Shown in pieces: positions 1-5,908 of a DNA stretch of 5,908 nt; the stretch's first letter is position 1; each line of letters opens with the position of its first letter. Below the pieces are notes generated by a model. That model was not told where the DNA came from, ran no database searches, and saw nothing but the letters and a program-made list of their open reading frames with translations. This stretch comes from Candidatus Hodarchaeota archaeon (GTDB lineage Archaea; Asgardarchaeota; Heimdallarchaeia; Hodarchaeales; Hodarchaeaceae): NCBI GenBank assembly GCA_016840305.1, contig JAEOSP010000199.1, positions 1 through 5,908 on the forward strand, given 5' to 3'. The position numbers were made by a program, and so were the translations under genes.

Positions 1-1716
1 AAAACTACACATTCCAGTATAACATTAGGGTATATCACGCTTGAGCCAATGAAGCAAGGAGATTACATTCAGTTTAACTATAACGACGCATGTTCTGTAA
101 ATACAGCGGGTGAAATGGCTTATCTTGATAAAGTTTACTGTGCATTAGATATCAAACTTCCAAAAGATAAATTGTATTCAAGAATTGGAACAAAAAAAAT
201 TTCTATGATCTCCGGAAAAGCTAATTCTTTTTTAGTGAAAATCCCCACATTATACCATGAAAAACCCGTAGATATTGAAATAGTTGCTATAGATAAATAT
301 GGAAATAAGGATAATAATTTTAACAAAGTAGTTGATATTAGTGGAGATAAGTGTTTACACTATCCAAATAGCGCTAAATTAGAGAACGGATATGCTATAA
401 TCAAACAGAAATTGAAGTTTAAAAATTCACATGCAAGACCTTCAAAAATCGCAATATTAATGCAATACAATACAGGATATAATCAATTTCCAGCTGTTCC
501 CGAATTGAAAGCTACAATAGGAAAATTATATGTTAACTATGAATCTCTTTCAGGTGCTTCAAATCCTATTGTTTGGGACGAAGACATTGAGAATGAGGTA
601 TATTGGGGAGATACTCACATTCATACGCGAGAGTTCTCAGATGGTATTGGAACTGGAAGAGATGCATTCTATTATGCAAAAAATGTTGTTTTACACGATT
701 TTGCTGCTTTAGGAGATCATTTAAACCAAAGAAATAACGAATTCATGGAGGGACGCACAAATATATCTTATCCATATAACAAAAACGTTTGGAATTCACT
801 AATTAATTTATGTAAAGATTGGAGCGATGAGGATTTCACGGCAATCCCGGGTTACGAATGGTCTGGACGGAATTATTGCGTAACTCTCGCAACAAAAAAG
901 CCTAGCCCTTATGAATCCATATCTGATAAAGTAATCCTTTTCCCTATCGAAATTGCGGAAGAAGCTCCATTGGTTGATTATTACTCTGAGAATGGGTGCT
1001 TTCAACATCAATTATATAAAGCCCTAGCAGAGGTAGAATGTGCTATAATTTCTCACACACCAATCAGTTATGTTATGGGAACATCCTGGACCGAAGTTGA
1101 TAATGAAATGGAAAAAGTAGTTGAAATTTATTCCACTCATGGCTCTAGCGAAACTTTTTCTGGAAATTATCGACCCTTAGTAAATAATAAGAAAAAAGGG
1201 AGCGTAATCTGGGCGTTAAACAATAGCTTAAAATTAGGTTTCATTGGTGGTGGAGACGATCATTATTCACATCCTGGGCGACCTGTAAGGCAGTATAAAA
1301 TGAAAAATATAGTTCCAATTTTACGATATCGACCTGGAATAGCTGCTATTTTTTCTGATAAATTAAGTTCCAAGAAATTGATTCAAGGTATTAATCAAAG
1401 AAAGTGCTATGCTACAACTGGAGAAAGAATATGGATTAAAATCAAGATAGAATCTGCTTTAATGGGGGAAGAAGTAGAAGTCTCAAAACCTCCAATCATA
1501 ATTGGAACTGTGTGCGGTACTAGAAAGCTTGAAAGTGTAGAACTCATTAAGAATGGTAATGTAATTGCAATTAGGGTGCCATCAAGCGATAGAATTATGT
1601 TTGCATTCGAAGATCAATCTCTAAAAAACGGTGAAGCGGCTTATTATTACATTAGAACGACTCAATTTGATGGTGAAAGGGGATGGTCATCTCCAATTTG
1701 GGTGAAGTTTATTTAA
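1..1716 (+). CDS. DUF3604 family protein, PHP-like metal-dependent hydrolase fold (5' end outside window)
   Basis: The frame is open from base 1 to the TAA at 1714-1716 (571 codons). An ATG at 49 exists, but the 16 codons before it continue a beta-strand-like N-terminal region, so the true start is probably upstream. Numbering from base 1: residues ~1-190 look like an N-terminal beta-rich domain, ~195-470 a PHP-like core, and ~470-571 a C-terminal beta-rich domain. DUF3604 core motifs are all visible: WGDTHIHT (His206, His208), GDH (Asp239, His240), ISHTP (His352), VEIYSTHGSSE (Glu375, His380) and GGGDDHYSHPG (Asp419, Asp420, His421, His424). These are the expected metal ligands of a PHP-type phosphoesterase/hydrolase. 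The substrate is unknown; family members often lie near glycan-degradation or sulfatase genes. Localisation cannot be judged without the N-terminus. It converges on the deacetylase gene. Family assignment is strong; reaction unassigned. Confidence 0.9.
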   Translation, partial: KTTHSSITLGYITLEPMKQGDYIQFNYNDACSVNTAGEMAYLDKVYCALDIKLPKDKLYSRIGTKKISMISGKANSFLVKIPTLYHEKPVDIEIVAIDKYGNKDNNFNKVVDISGDKCLHYPNSAKLENGYAIIKQKLKFKNSHARPSKIAILMQYNTGYNQFPAVPELKATIGKLYVNYESLSGASNPIVWDEDIENEVYWGDTHIHTREFSDGIGTGRDAFYYAKNVVLHDFAALGDHLNQRNNEFMEGRTNISYPYNKNVWNSLINLCKDWSDEDFTAIPGYEWSGRNYCVTLATKKPSPYESISDKVILFPIEIAEEAPLVDYYSENGCFQHQLYKALAEVECAIISHTPISYVMGTSWTEVDNEMEKVVEIYSTHGSSETFSGNYRPLVNNKKKGSVIWALNNSLKLGFIGGGDDHYSHPGRPVRQYKMKNIVPILRYRPGIAAIFSDKLSSKKLIQGINQRKCYATTGERIWIKIKIESALMGEEVEVSKPPIIIGTVCGTRKLESVELIKNGNVIAIRVPSSDRIMFAFEDQSLKNGEAAYYYIRTTQFDGERGWSSPIWVKFI

Positions 1717-1723
1717 CATCGGA

Positions 1724-1742
1724 TTGTTTTTAATTTCTTCTT
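1724..1742 (+). terminator. T-rich tail after the DUF3604 gene, possible archaeal-type terminator
   Basis: Starting 7 bases after the stop, the + strand reads TTGTTTTTAATTTCTTCTT, a T-rich run of the sort archaeal RNA polymerase terminates on without a hairpin. Only a trivial 4-bp inverted repeat (AACA/TGTT, 1715-1728) precedes it, so a bacterial intrinsic terminator is unlikely. The run lies mostly inside the 3' end of the convergent deacetylase gene. This is a composition call only. Confidence 0.3.
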
Positions 1743-2611
1743 AGAACTTCTCTGATTTCTCTATATCCAATTATTTTTAAGTCAAGTTTGTTAACACATT
1801 CTTTGAGTTTTGGGTCAGTAAATGCTTGGTAATCGAGATCTCGCAATTTAGCTGAATCTGGGGTAATAAATTTTAATTCGGGGCTCATTTTTGCGGGGTG
1901 AAACAAAAAGTGAGTTATTCCCGGTTTAAGGTCTTTAAACATTTTACAGTAATATTCAGTTTTATTTTGACTGTCTCCCATTGTCTCCGCAATTATATTA
2001 TCGATTAATGGAGTTCCCTTTTTCTCTAAATTATCAAGTAGTTTAAGGTAAAAGTCTGCGAGAGATCCTAATCCTCTAGCTTCTAAGTCAGCTCTCGAAA
2101 CTCGTGGTAGAAATGCAGGAACATTAAACTCTCGGGCAATCTTTAAATAGGAAGGGAGAAATTTGGGTGCCATTACAGTGCCCATGTGTGTATCAATATG
2201 AGTAACATCGATGCCGTTATCAATCGCCATTTGGACCTGAGTTCGCATTTCCACTTCTGCCGCTTGAGTGGTTATGCGACCAATGGCTTCTTCCGTAGTT
2301 CGCCATAAAGATCGTTCAGAGTCAAGTAAACCAGTTTTAGGGTCTACGCTACTCAAAGCCCGCCATCTGTAATAGTCGTATTCACTTGTGAGAGTTATAT
2401 GGACACCAATATCATAGGAAGGCTTCTTTCTGCAAATTGACGCGGTCTCTAAAAACCAAGGAGCAGGAACTATTGCTGAGCCACAACTAGCAATACCAAA
2501 ATCCAAACATTCAAAAGAAGCTACATTTGAAGAGTGGGAAAACCCTACATCATCTATGTGAAAAATTACTACCTTGTCAGTTGTTTCAAATCCAAGTTTT
2601 TCGATTAACAT
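1730..2611 (-). CDS. YdjC/ChbG-family carbohydrate deacetylase
   Basis: A complete 293-aa protein of normal family length. YdjC/ChbG enzymes remove acetyl groups from N-acetylated sugars such as chitooligosaccharides, using a divalent metal in a (beta/alpha) barrel. The sequence shows the family landmarks: HIDDVGFSHSSN at 18-29 (Asp20 and Asp21, the catalytic/metal aspartates), GVHITLT with His71, THIDTHMG with His138, Asp140 and His142, FLFHPA with His238, and the C-terminal IIGYREIRE that closes many family members. The ATG at 2609-2611 is the natural start because the N-terminus EKLGFETTDKVVIFHIDD follows the usual family beginning. There is no signal peptide, so it is probably cytoplasmic. 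It lies 53 bases after the flavoprotein gene on the same strand and has its own TATA-like box. With the nearby fucosidase it suggests turnover of an N-acetylated, fucosylated glycan; the exact substrate is inference. Confidence 0.9.
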   Translation of the reverse strand: MLIEKLGFETTDKVVIFHIDDVGFSHSSNVASFECLDFGIASCGSAIVPAPWFLETASICRKKPSYDIGVHITLTSEYDYYRWRALSSVDPKTGLLDSERSLWRTTEEAIGRITTQAAEVEMRTQVQMAIDNGIDVTHIDTHMGTVMAPKFLPSYLKIAREFNVPAFLPRVSRADLEARGLGSLADFYLKLLDNLEKKGTPLIDNIIAETMGDSQNKTEYYCKMFKDLKPGITHFLFHPAKMSPELKFITPDSAKLRDLDYQAFTDPKLKECVNKLDLKIIGYREIREVLRRN

Positions 2612-2632
2612 AGATCAGAGAAATGACCAGCG

Positions 2633-2640
2633 TATTTAAA
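2633..2640 (-). promoter_or_regulatory. TATA-like box for the YdjC-family gene, probable leaderless transcript
   Basis: The minus strand reads TTTAAATA, matching the archaeal TATA consensus TTTAWATA. Its centre is about 26 bases before the ATG at 2611, which would place transcription initiation at or next to the start codon. The bases just before the ATG (TCTCTGATCT) contain no Shine-Dalgarno, consistent with a leaderless mRNA. No strong purine-rich BRE precedes the box. A bacterial reading is also possible: TTGATT, a 15-base spacer, then TAAATA, although that spacer is short. The box would let the deacetylase be transcribed separately from the upstream flavoprotein gene. Confidence 0.45.
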
Positions 2641-2664
2641 ATTAAGTATTAGAAATCAATTTAA

Positions 2665-5040
2665 CTAAATATCTTCCAACACTTTAGCTACTGTATTCAC
2701 CATATTCCGGAACTTCATTCCGAGCATCATCGATCCTTCAAATTTCAAATCTTTAGCTATATATGCTGAAGCAGCGTTAATTTTTCCAGATAAAATTCCG
2801 CTTGCTACTGAAGAATCCATTAAAATCGTTACATTTGGATTTTCAACCTTTCTTTCTCCTGTAGAAAAAAATCCCTTTTCAATTTTTATGAAGTAATCCT
2901 TATCCTCTTCTATTGATATTTGAAAGAGGAGTTTAGTCTTTTTATTTTTCTTCTGAATCTTTGCATCTTGGTTGCAGATCTGAACAAATAAATCCAAATA
3001 CTTAGGGATATCTTCATTTGTTAGCGATCCGTTTTTTATCTTATTTTTTATGTAAGATTTTAGATCCTCAGTTTTGATCTCCCCCTCATCACCAAACAAC
3101 AATTTAGCTTTGGGAGTTTCGATAATTAATCCTAAGTCGTACCCTTCTTGAATAGAATCGAGGATTTTTCTCGGTTGAACCCCTTTGCAAGCACCAATTT
3201 TATAAATCTTCTCTATTTTTCCTTTAGCTATTTCTTCTGCTTCAGTGGAAGGTTCTGATAATGTAATGATGATTTCATCAAATTCAATCATCTTACTCTT
3301 ACTTCTTTGCACTACAGAAATTTGATTGCCTATAATTTCCTCAACTTCAGTTTCCAACATAATCTCAATGTTATCATCCTCTTCAATTATGGGAAGAATT
3401 TCTCTCGCGACAAGGGAATGGATTCCAGTACCAAGCCTTTTGTTACTTGATATTAAGGTTATTTTCTTATTTTCATGAGACAAAAATTCAGCAATTTCAA
3501 TGCTTATCATGTCTCCTCCTAAAATTACAATATTGTTACCTTTTGGGATTTTTCCTTCAAAAACTTCAGTATAGTAACTAAAGTCGCTTTCACTTAACCT
3601 CTCAACATCAATTAGAGCAGGATTAATTCCCGTAGCTAATACAATAGCATCAGGTTTATATTTGTGTAGAATTTCCTCCGAGAACGTAGTATTTAAGTTA
3701 ACATCAATTTTCGATTTGTTCAGAATATTAGTATAATAATCTATTAGATTTTTTACTTCCATTTTCATTGGAGCTTTGAACGCGTGAATTAAAGAACCAC
3801 CTATTTCAGGCTTCCTTTCTATTATAATTACTTCGTGACCTCTCTGCGAAGCAATACGAGCGAATTCCAATCCTGCAGGACCACTCCCCACAACTAATAT
3901 CTTCATTCTTACATCAGCAAGTTGAATATCCTCATCTGATGCGACGAGGTTGGGATTAATTGCGCAAAGAACTTGTTGCTCCGTCATTATTTGATTGAGA
4001 CATGTGTTGCACCCAATGCAGATTCGAATCTCATCCTCTCTGCCTTCATTTATTTTGTTAGGGAACTCGGGATCTGCTAAAAGAGCACGTCCAACCGTAA
4101 TTAAATCTGCCTTGCTGTCTTGGAGGATTTCCTCAGCGATATCTGGTGTATTTATTCTACCTACTACAGCTATCGGGGTATGTTCTAACGCCTTTTTGAT
4201 CAAATCTGCATATTTAGCAAAGCATCCTCTTGGATAATTCATATAGGGGACTACAGGAAATCGCGGACTATCAAATACTCCCCCAGTAACATTAATGAGA
4301 TCTACTCCCTCTCGTTCCAGTATTTTTGCAATTTCAATAACATCATCAATTTCTAATCCTTCTAGTATAAAATCTCTGCCATTTAATCGAAAACCTATTA
4401 AAAATTCGGTTCCGCATTTTTTTCGAACTTCCCTTATTACCTCCACAGCAATCCGGGTTCTATTTTCAAATGATTGACCTCCGTATTCGTCATTTCGTTT
4501 ATTAGTTCTAAGAGAAAAAAACTGATTTAATAGATATCCATGACCGGCATGAATTTCTACACCATCAAAACCTGCTTTTTTAGCTCTTAAGCAAGCTTTA
4601 CCATAACCCTTAACAATTTGAGTAATCTGTTGTTTAGTTAATGGGATTGGTGTTCCACCTGACATTTCAAAGGGTATAGCTGATGGAGCGACTGCTTGTA
4701 ATCCGATCATGAAAGATGTGGCTTGAGCACCTGCGTGGTAAATTTGAATGAACGTACGAGCACCATGCTTCTTAATCGCACTAACCAATTCCTTGAATCT
4801 ACCTATTCTTTTATTGCTATCTATGCTCAACATAGTTGCTGTTCCGGCACCTCTCTTATCAAAATAGGCTCCTTCAACGATTATCAAACCAACTCCTCCT
4901 TTAGCTCTTAATTCATAGTAATCAATCAGTTTATCAGGAAGATTTCCATTTTCGTCACCATAATTGGTGTCCATTCCAGGCATTATTAACCGATTTTTCA
5001 AGGTTATCTGGTTAATCTTGAAAGGTTCAAATAACTTCAT
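2665..5040 (-). CDS. Old-yellow-enzyme/2,4-dienoyl-CoA reductase-like flavoprotein with C-terminal SCP2-like domain
   Basis: A complete 791-aa protein. Residues ~1-335 form an FMN-binding OYE barrel (FDGVEIHAGHGYLLNQF near 158-174, then NKRNDEYGG). Cys341, Cys344, Cys347 and Cys359 (C-x2-C-x2-C-x11-C) are the 4Fe-4S ligands. At ~379-640 come an FAD Rossmann motif (Gly385-Ser-Gly-Pro-Ala-Gly390, acidic Glu408) and an NAD(P)H motif (GGDMIS at 508-513). This matches the ~650-aa FadH/enoate reductase/trimethylamine dehydrogenase architecture, which reduces an activated C=C bond by passing electrons from NAD(P)H through FAD and Fe-S to FMN. Residues ~652-791 are extra and resemble an SCP2 sterol/lipid-carrier domain (NPNVTILMDSSVASGILSGK, then a SAYIAKDLKFEGSMMLGMKF-type ending). 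Tyr169 matches the FadH catalytic Tyr, but Asp257 stands where FadH has His. No signal peptide or membrane segment, so cytoplasmic. The substrate is unknown; a hydrophobic or CoA-linked enoyl compound is inferred. It starts 19 bases after the fucosidase stop. Confidence 0.88.
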   Translation of the reverse strand: MKLFEPFKINQITLKNRLIMPGMDTNYGDENGNLPDKLIDYYELRAKGGVGLIIVEGAYFDKRGAGTATMLSIDSNKRIGRFKELVSAIKKHGARTFIQIYHAGAQATSFMIGLQAVAPSAIPFEMSGGTPIPLTKQQITQIVKGYGKACLRAKKAGFDGVEIHAGHGYLLNQFFSLRTNKRNDEYGGQSFENRTRIAVEVIREVRKKCGTEFLIGFRLNGRDFILEGLEIDDVIEIAKILEREGVDLINVTGGVFDSPRFPVVPYMNYPRGCFAKYADLIKKALEHTPIAVVGRINTPDIAEEILQDSKADLITVGRALLADPEFPNKINEGREDEIRICIGCNTCLNQIMTEQQVLCAINPNLVASDEDIQLADVRMKILVVGSGPAGLEFARIASQRGHEVIIIERKPEIGGSLIHAFKAPMKMEVKNLIDYYTNILNKSKIDVNLNTTFSEEILHKYKPDAIVLATGINPALIDVERLSESDFSYYTEVFEGKIPKGNNIVILGGDMISIEIAEFLSHENKKITLISSNKRLGTGIHSLVAREILPIIEEDDNIEIMLETEVEEIIGNQISVVQRSKSKMIEFDEIIITLSEPSTEAEEIAKGKIEKIYKIGACKGVQPRKILDSIQEGYDLGLIIETPKAKLLFGDEGEIKTEDLKSYIKNKIKNGSLTNEDIPKYLDLFVQICNQDAKIQKKNKKTKLLFQISIEEDKDYFIKIEKGFFSTGERKVENPNVTILMDSSVASGILSGKINAASAYIAKDLKFEGSMMLGMKFRNMVNTVAKVLEDI

Positions 5041-5045
5041 CGTCT

Positions 5046-5050
5046 CTCAC
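5046..5050 (-). promoter_or_regulatory. Shine-Dalgarno-like site for the flavoprotein gene
   Basis: GTGAG on the minus strand lies 5 bases before the ATG at 5040 and can pair partly with the 3' end of 16S rRNA (GGAGGTGA core). With the 19-base gap after the fucosidase stop and no promoter-like sequence in that gap, it supports translation from a shared fucosidase-flavoprotein transcript. It contrasts with the deacetylase, which has no such site. Confidence 0.45.
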
Positions 5051-5059
5051 TACTAATTT

Positions 5060-5908
5060 TCAAATTTTTGGTTTTGGGTTTATCTTAAGTACAAGAAAGG
5101 GAGTTAATGTTAAATCGTCTGGAAGTTTAATTAGTAAATCTTCATTATTTTGTTCCCATTTTATCTTATTTTTATATCCTAAAATTTCCATTTGACTATT
5201 TTCATCAATTTCTAAAGATTCAATTATGATATCATCAATTAAGGGCATTTCAAATATATGAATATACAAATTATCCTTATTTTGAGTGAACCTTAGCTCA
5301 ATTCCGTCAATTGTTTCTCCTTCCGCTTTAAGCCATGGCCGAGTTCCATAAATTCCTTCACCACAAGTTTTAAGCCATTCGCCTAATCCTAGGATTGCTT
5401 GTTTTTGAAGATCGGGAATGCTTCCATCAGCCTTTGGTCCAAGATTAAGCAACAGATTACCATTTTTACTCACAGTATCTATAAGCATTTTGATGAGGTC
5501 ATTAGATTTTAAATAATGTTCTTCCGTCTCTAAAATATTATAGCCAAAAGAATTACCTACTCCACGACATGTTTCCCATTTCCGCTTCATAATTCTATCA
5601 TATACTTCATATTCAGGAGTTACAAAATCCCAATGGTGAATTTTAGGAAATTCTTCTCCTTTCTTTTTAATCTGCATCCATCGGTCATTAATGACGCCTT
5701 TAGGGAATTTATTATAATAATAAGCAATAATTTCATGAGCATCTGTTGGTACATAACCTATATCATTCCATAGTATCATAGGATCATATCTATCTATTAG
5801 TTCATACCAGTGATTATTCGCATACTCGATGTATTCAGATGATCTATTATAGTTTTCCAAGAAGCTTATGTTATCAATAATTGGCTCTGGATTAAAAGAC
5901 CAATCCAA
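5060..5908 (-). CDS. GH29 alpha-L-fucosidase, C-terminal portion (5' end outside window)
   Basis: The last 283 codons including the TGA stop; the frame stays open to the right edge. The first in-window codon is TTG and most likely encodes an internal Leu, since LDWSFNPEPI matches an internal GH29 segment. GH29 enzymes release alpha-L-fucose from glycan ends by a retaining mechanism. Numbering from the first in-window codon: ILWNDIGY holds the expected nucleophile Asp49; HHWDFVTPEYEV holds Glu99, which aligns by recall with the acid/base Glu266 of the Thermotoga maritima enzyme; NGNLLLNLGPKADGSIPDLQ (150-169) and GLGEWLKTCGEGIYGTRPW (174-192) are family hallmarks; residues ~195-282 form the C-terminal beta-sandwich. 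Alignment implies about 175 residues are missing, for a total near 457, typical of the family. Both catalytic residues are kept, so it should be active. Secretion cannot be judged without the N-terminus. Confidence 0.93.
   Translation of the reverse strand: MDWSFNPEPIIDNISFLENYNRSSEYIEYANNHWYELIDRYDPMILWNDIGYVPTDAHEIIAYYYNKFPKGVINDRWMQIKKKGEEFPKIHHWDFVTPEYEVYDRIMKRKWETCRGVGNSFGYNILETEEHYLKSNDLIKMLIDTVSKNGNLLLNLGPKADGSIPDLQKQAILGLGEWLKTCGEGIYGTRPWLKAEGETIDGIELRFTQNKDNLYIHIFEMPLIDDIIIESLEIDENSQMEILGYKNKIKWEQNNEDLLIKLPDDLTLTPFLVLKINPKPKI

Noticed and set aside
49..51. ATG at 49 as the start of the DUF3604 gene
   Set aside because: The frame is open to base 1 with no stop, and the upstream residues continue the N-terminal domain; no Shine-Dalgarno sits at proper spacing. 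The gene is treated as 5'-partial.
135..1011. Short ORFs in other frames within the DUF3604 gene
   Set aside because: They overlap the conserved domain and have no recognisable protein features or start signals.
1715..1728. Inverted repeat AACA/TGTT between the convergent genes as a hairpin terminator
   Set aside because: The stem is only 4 AT-rich base pairs, too weak to be meaningful; only the T-rich tail was kept, at low confidence.
4000..4020. Short spacing between the Fe-S cysteines (C-x2-C-x2-C) as a defect in cluster binding
   Set aside because: Trimethylamine dehydrogenase uses the same C-x2-C-x2-C spacing, so this is a normal family variant.
3995..4911. Short + strand ORFs opposite the flavoprotein gene
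   Set aside because: They lie fully antisense to a conserved protein and their translations are low-complexity Ser/Ile/Thr-rich with no recognisable motif; they are shadows.
5906..5908. TTG at the right edge as the start of the fucosidase
   Set aside because: The residues beginning LDWSFNPEPI match an internal segment of GH29 enzymes, and about 175 residues, including much of the barrel, would be missing.

Overview
The window is AT-rich and gene-dense. It holds four protein-coding genes, two of them cut by the window edges, and no RNA gene, mobile element, repeat array or CRISPR array that I can see. The only non-coding stretches are gaps of 13, 53 and 19 bases, so there is no gene-free stretch over 300 bases.

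Layout: on the + strand, from the left edge to 1716, lies a DUF3604 protein with a PHP-like set of metal-binding motifs and its N-terminus off the window. It converges, with a 13-base gap, on three minus-strand genes. In transcription order (right to left) these are: the C-terminal ~283 residues of a GH29 alpha-L-fucosidase (5' end off the right edge); a 791-aa flavoprotein fusing an old-yellow-enzyme barrel, a 4Fe-4S cluster and FAD/NAD(P)H domains to a C-terminal SCP2-like lipid-carrier domain; and a 293-aa YdjC/ChbG-type carbohydrate deacetylase. The 19-base gap and a Shine-Dalgarno-like GTGAG suggest that the fucosidase and flavoprotein are co-transcribed. The deacetylase has its own TATA-like box, TTTAAATA, centred about 26 bases before its ATG and no Shine-Dalgarno, as expected for a leaderless archaeal transcript.

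Organism: the TATA-like box, the leaderless start and the T-rich tail after the + strand gene fit an archaeon with a saccharolytic, reductive lifestyle. An Asgard-type or other mesophilic, AT-rich lineage is possible, but this is a low-confidence inference and an anaerobic bacterium is not excluded.

How the genes may work together: fucosidase and YdjC deacetylase together suggest breakdown of fucosylated, N-acetylated glycans, and DUF3604 proteins are often seen near carbohydrate genes. The flavoprotein fits that theme least. Its SCP2 extension and a change at a catalytic position make it the most interesting object in the window. Nothing here amounts to a clearly new multi-gene system.
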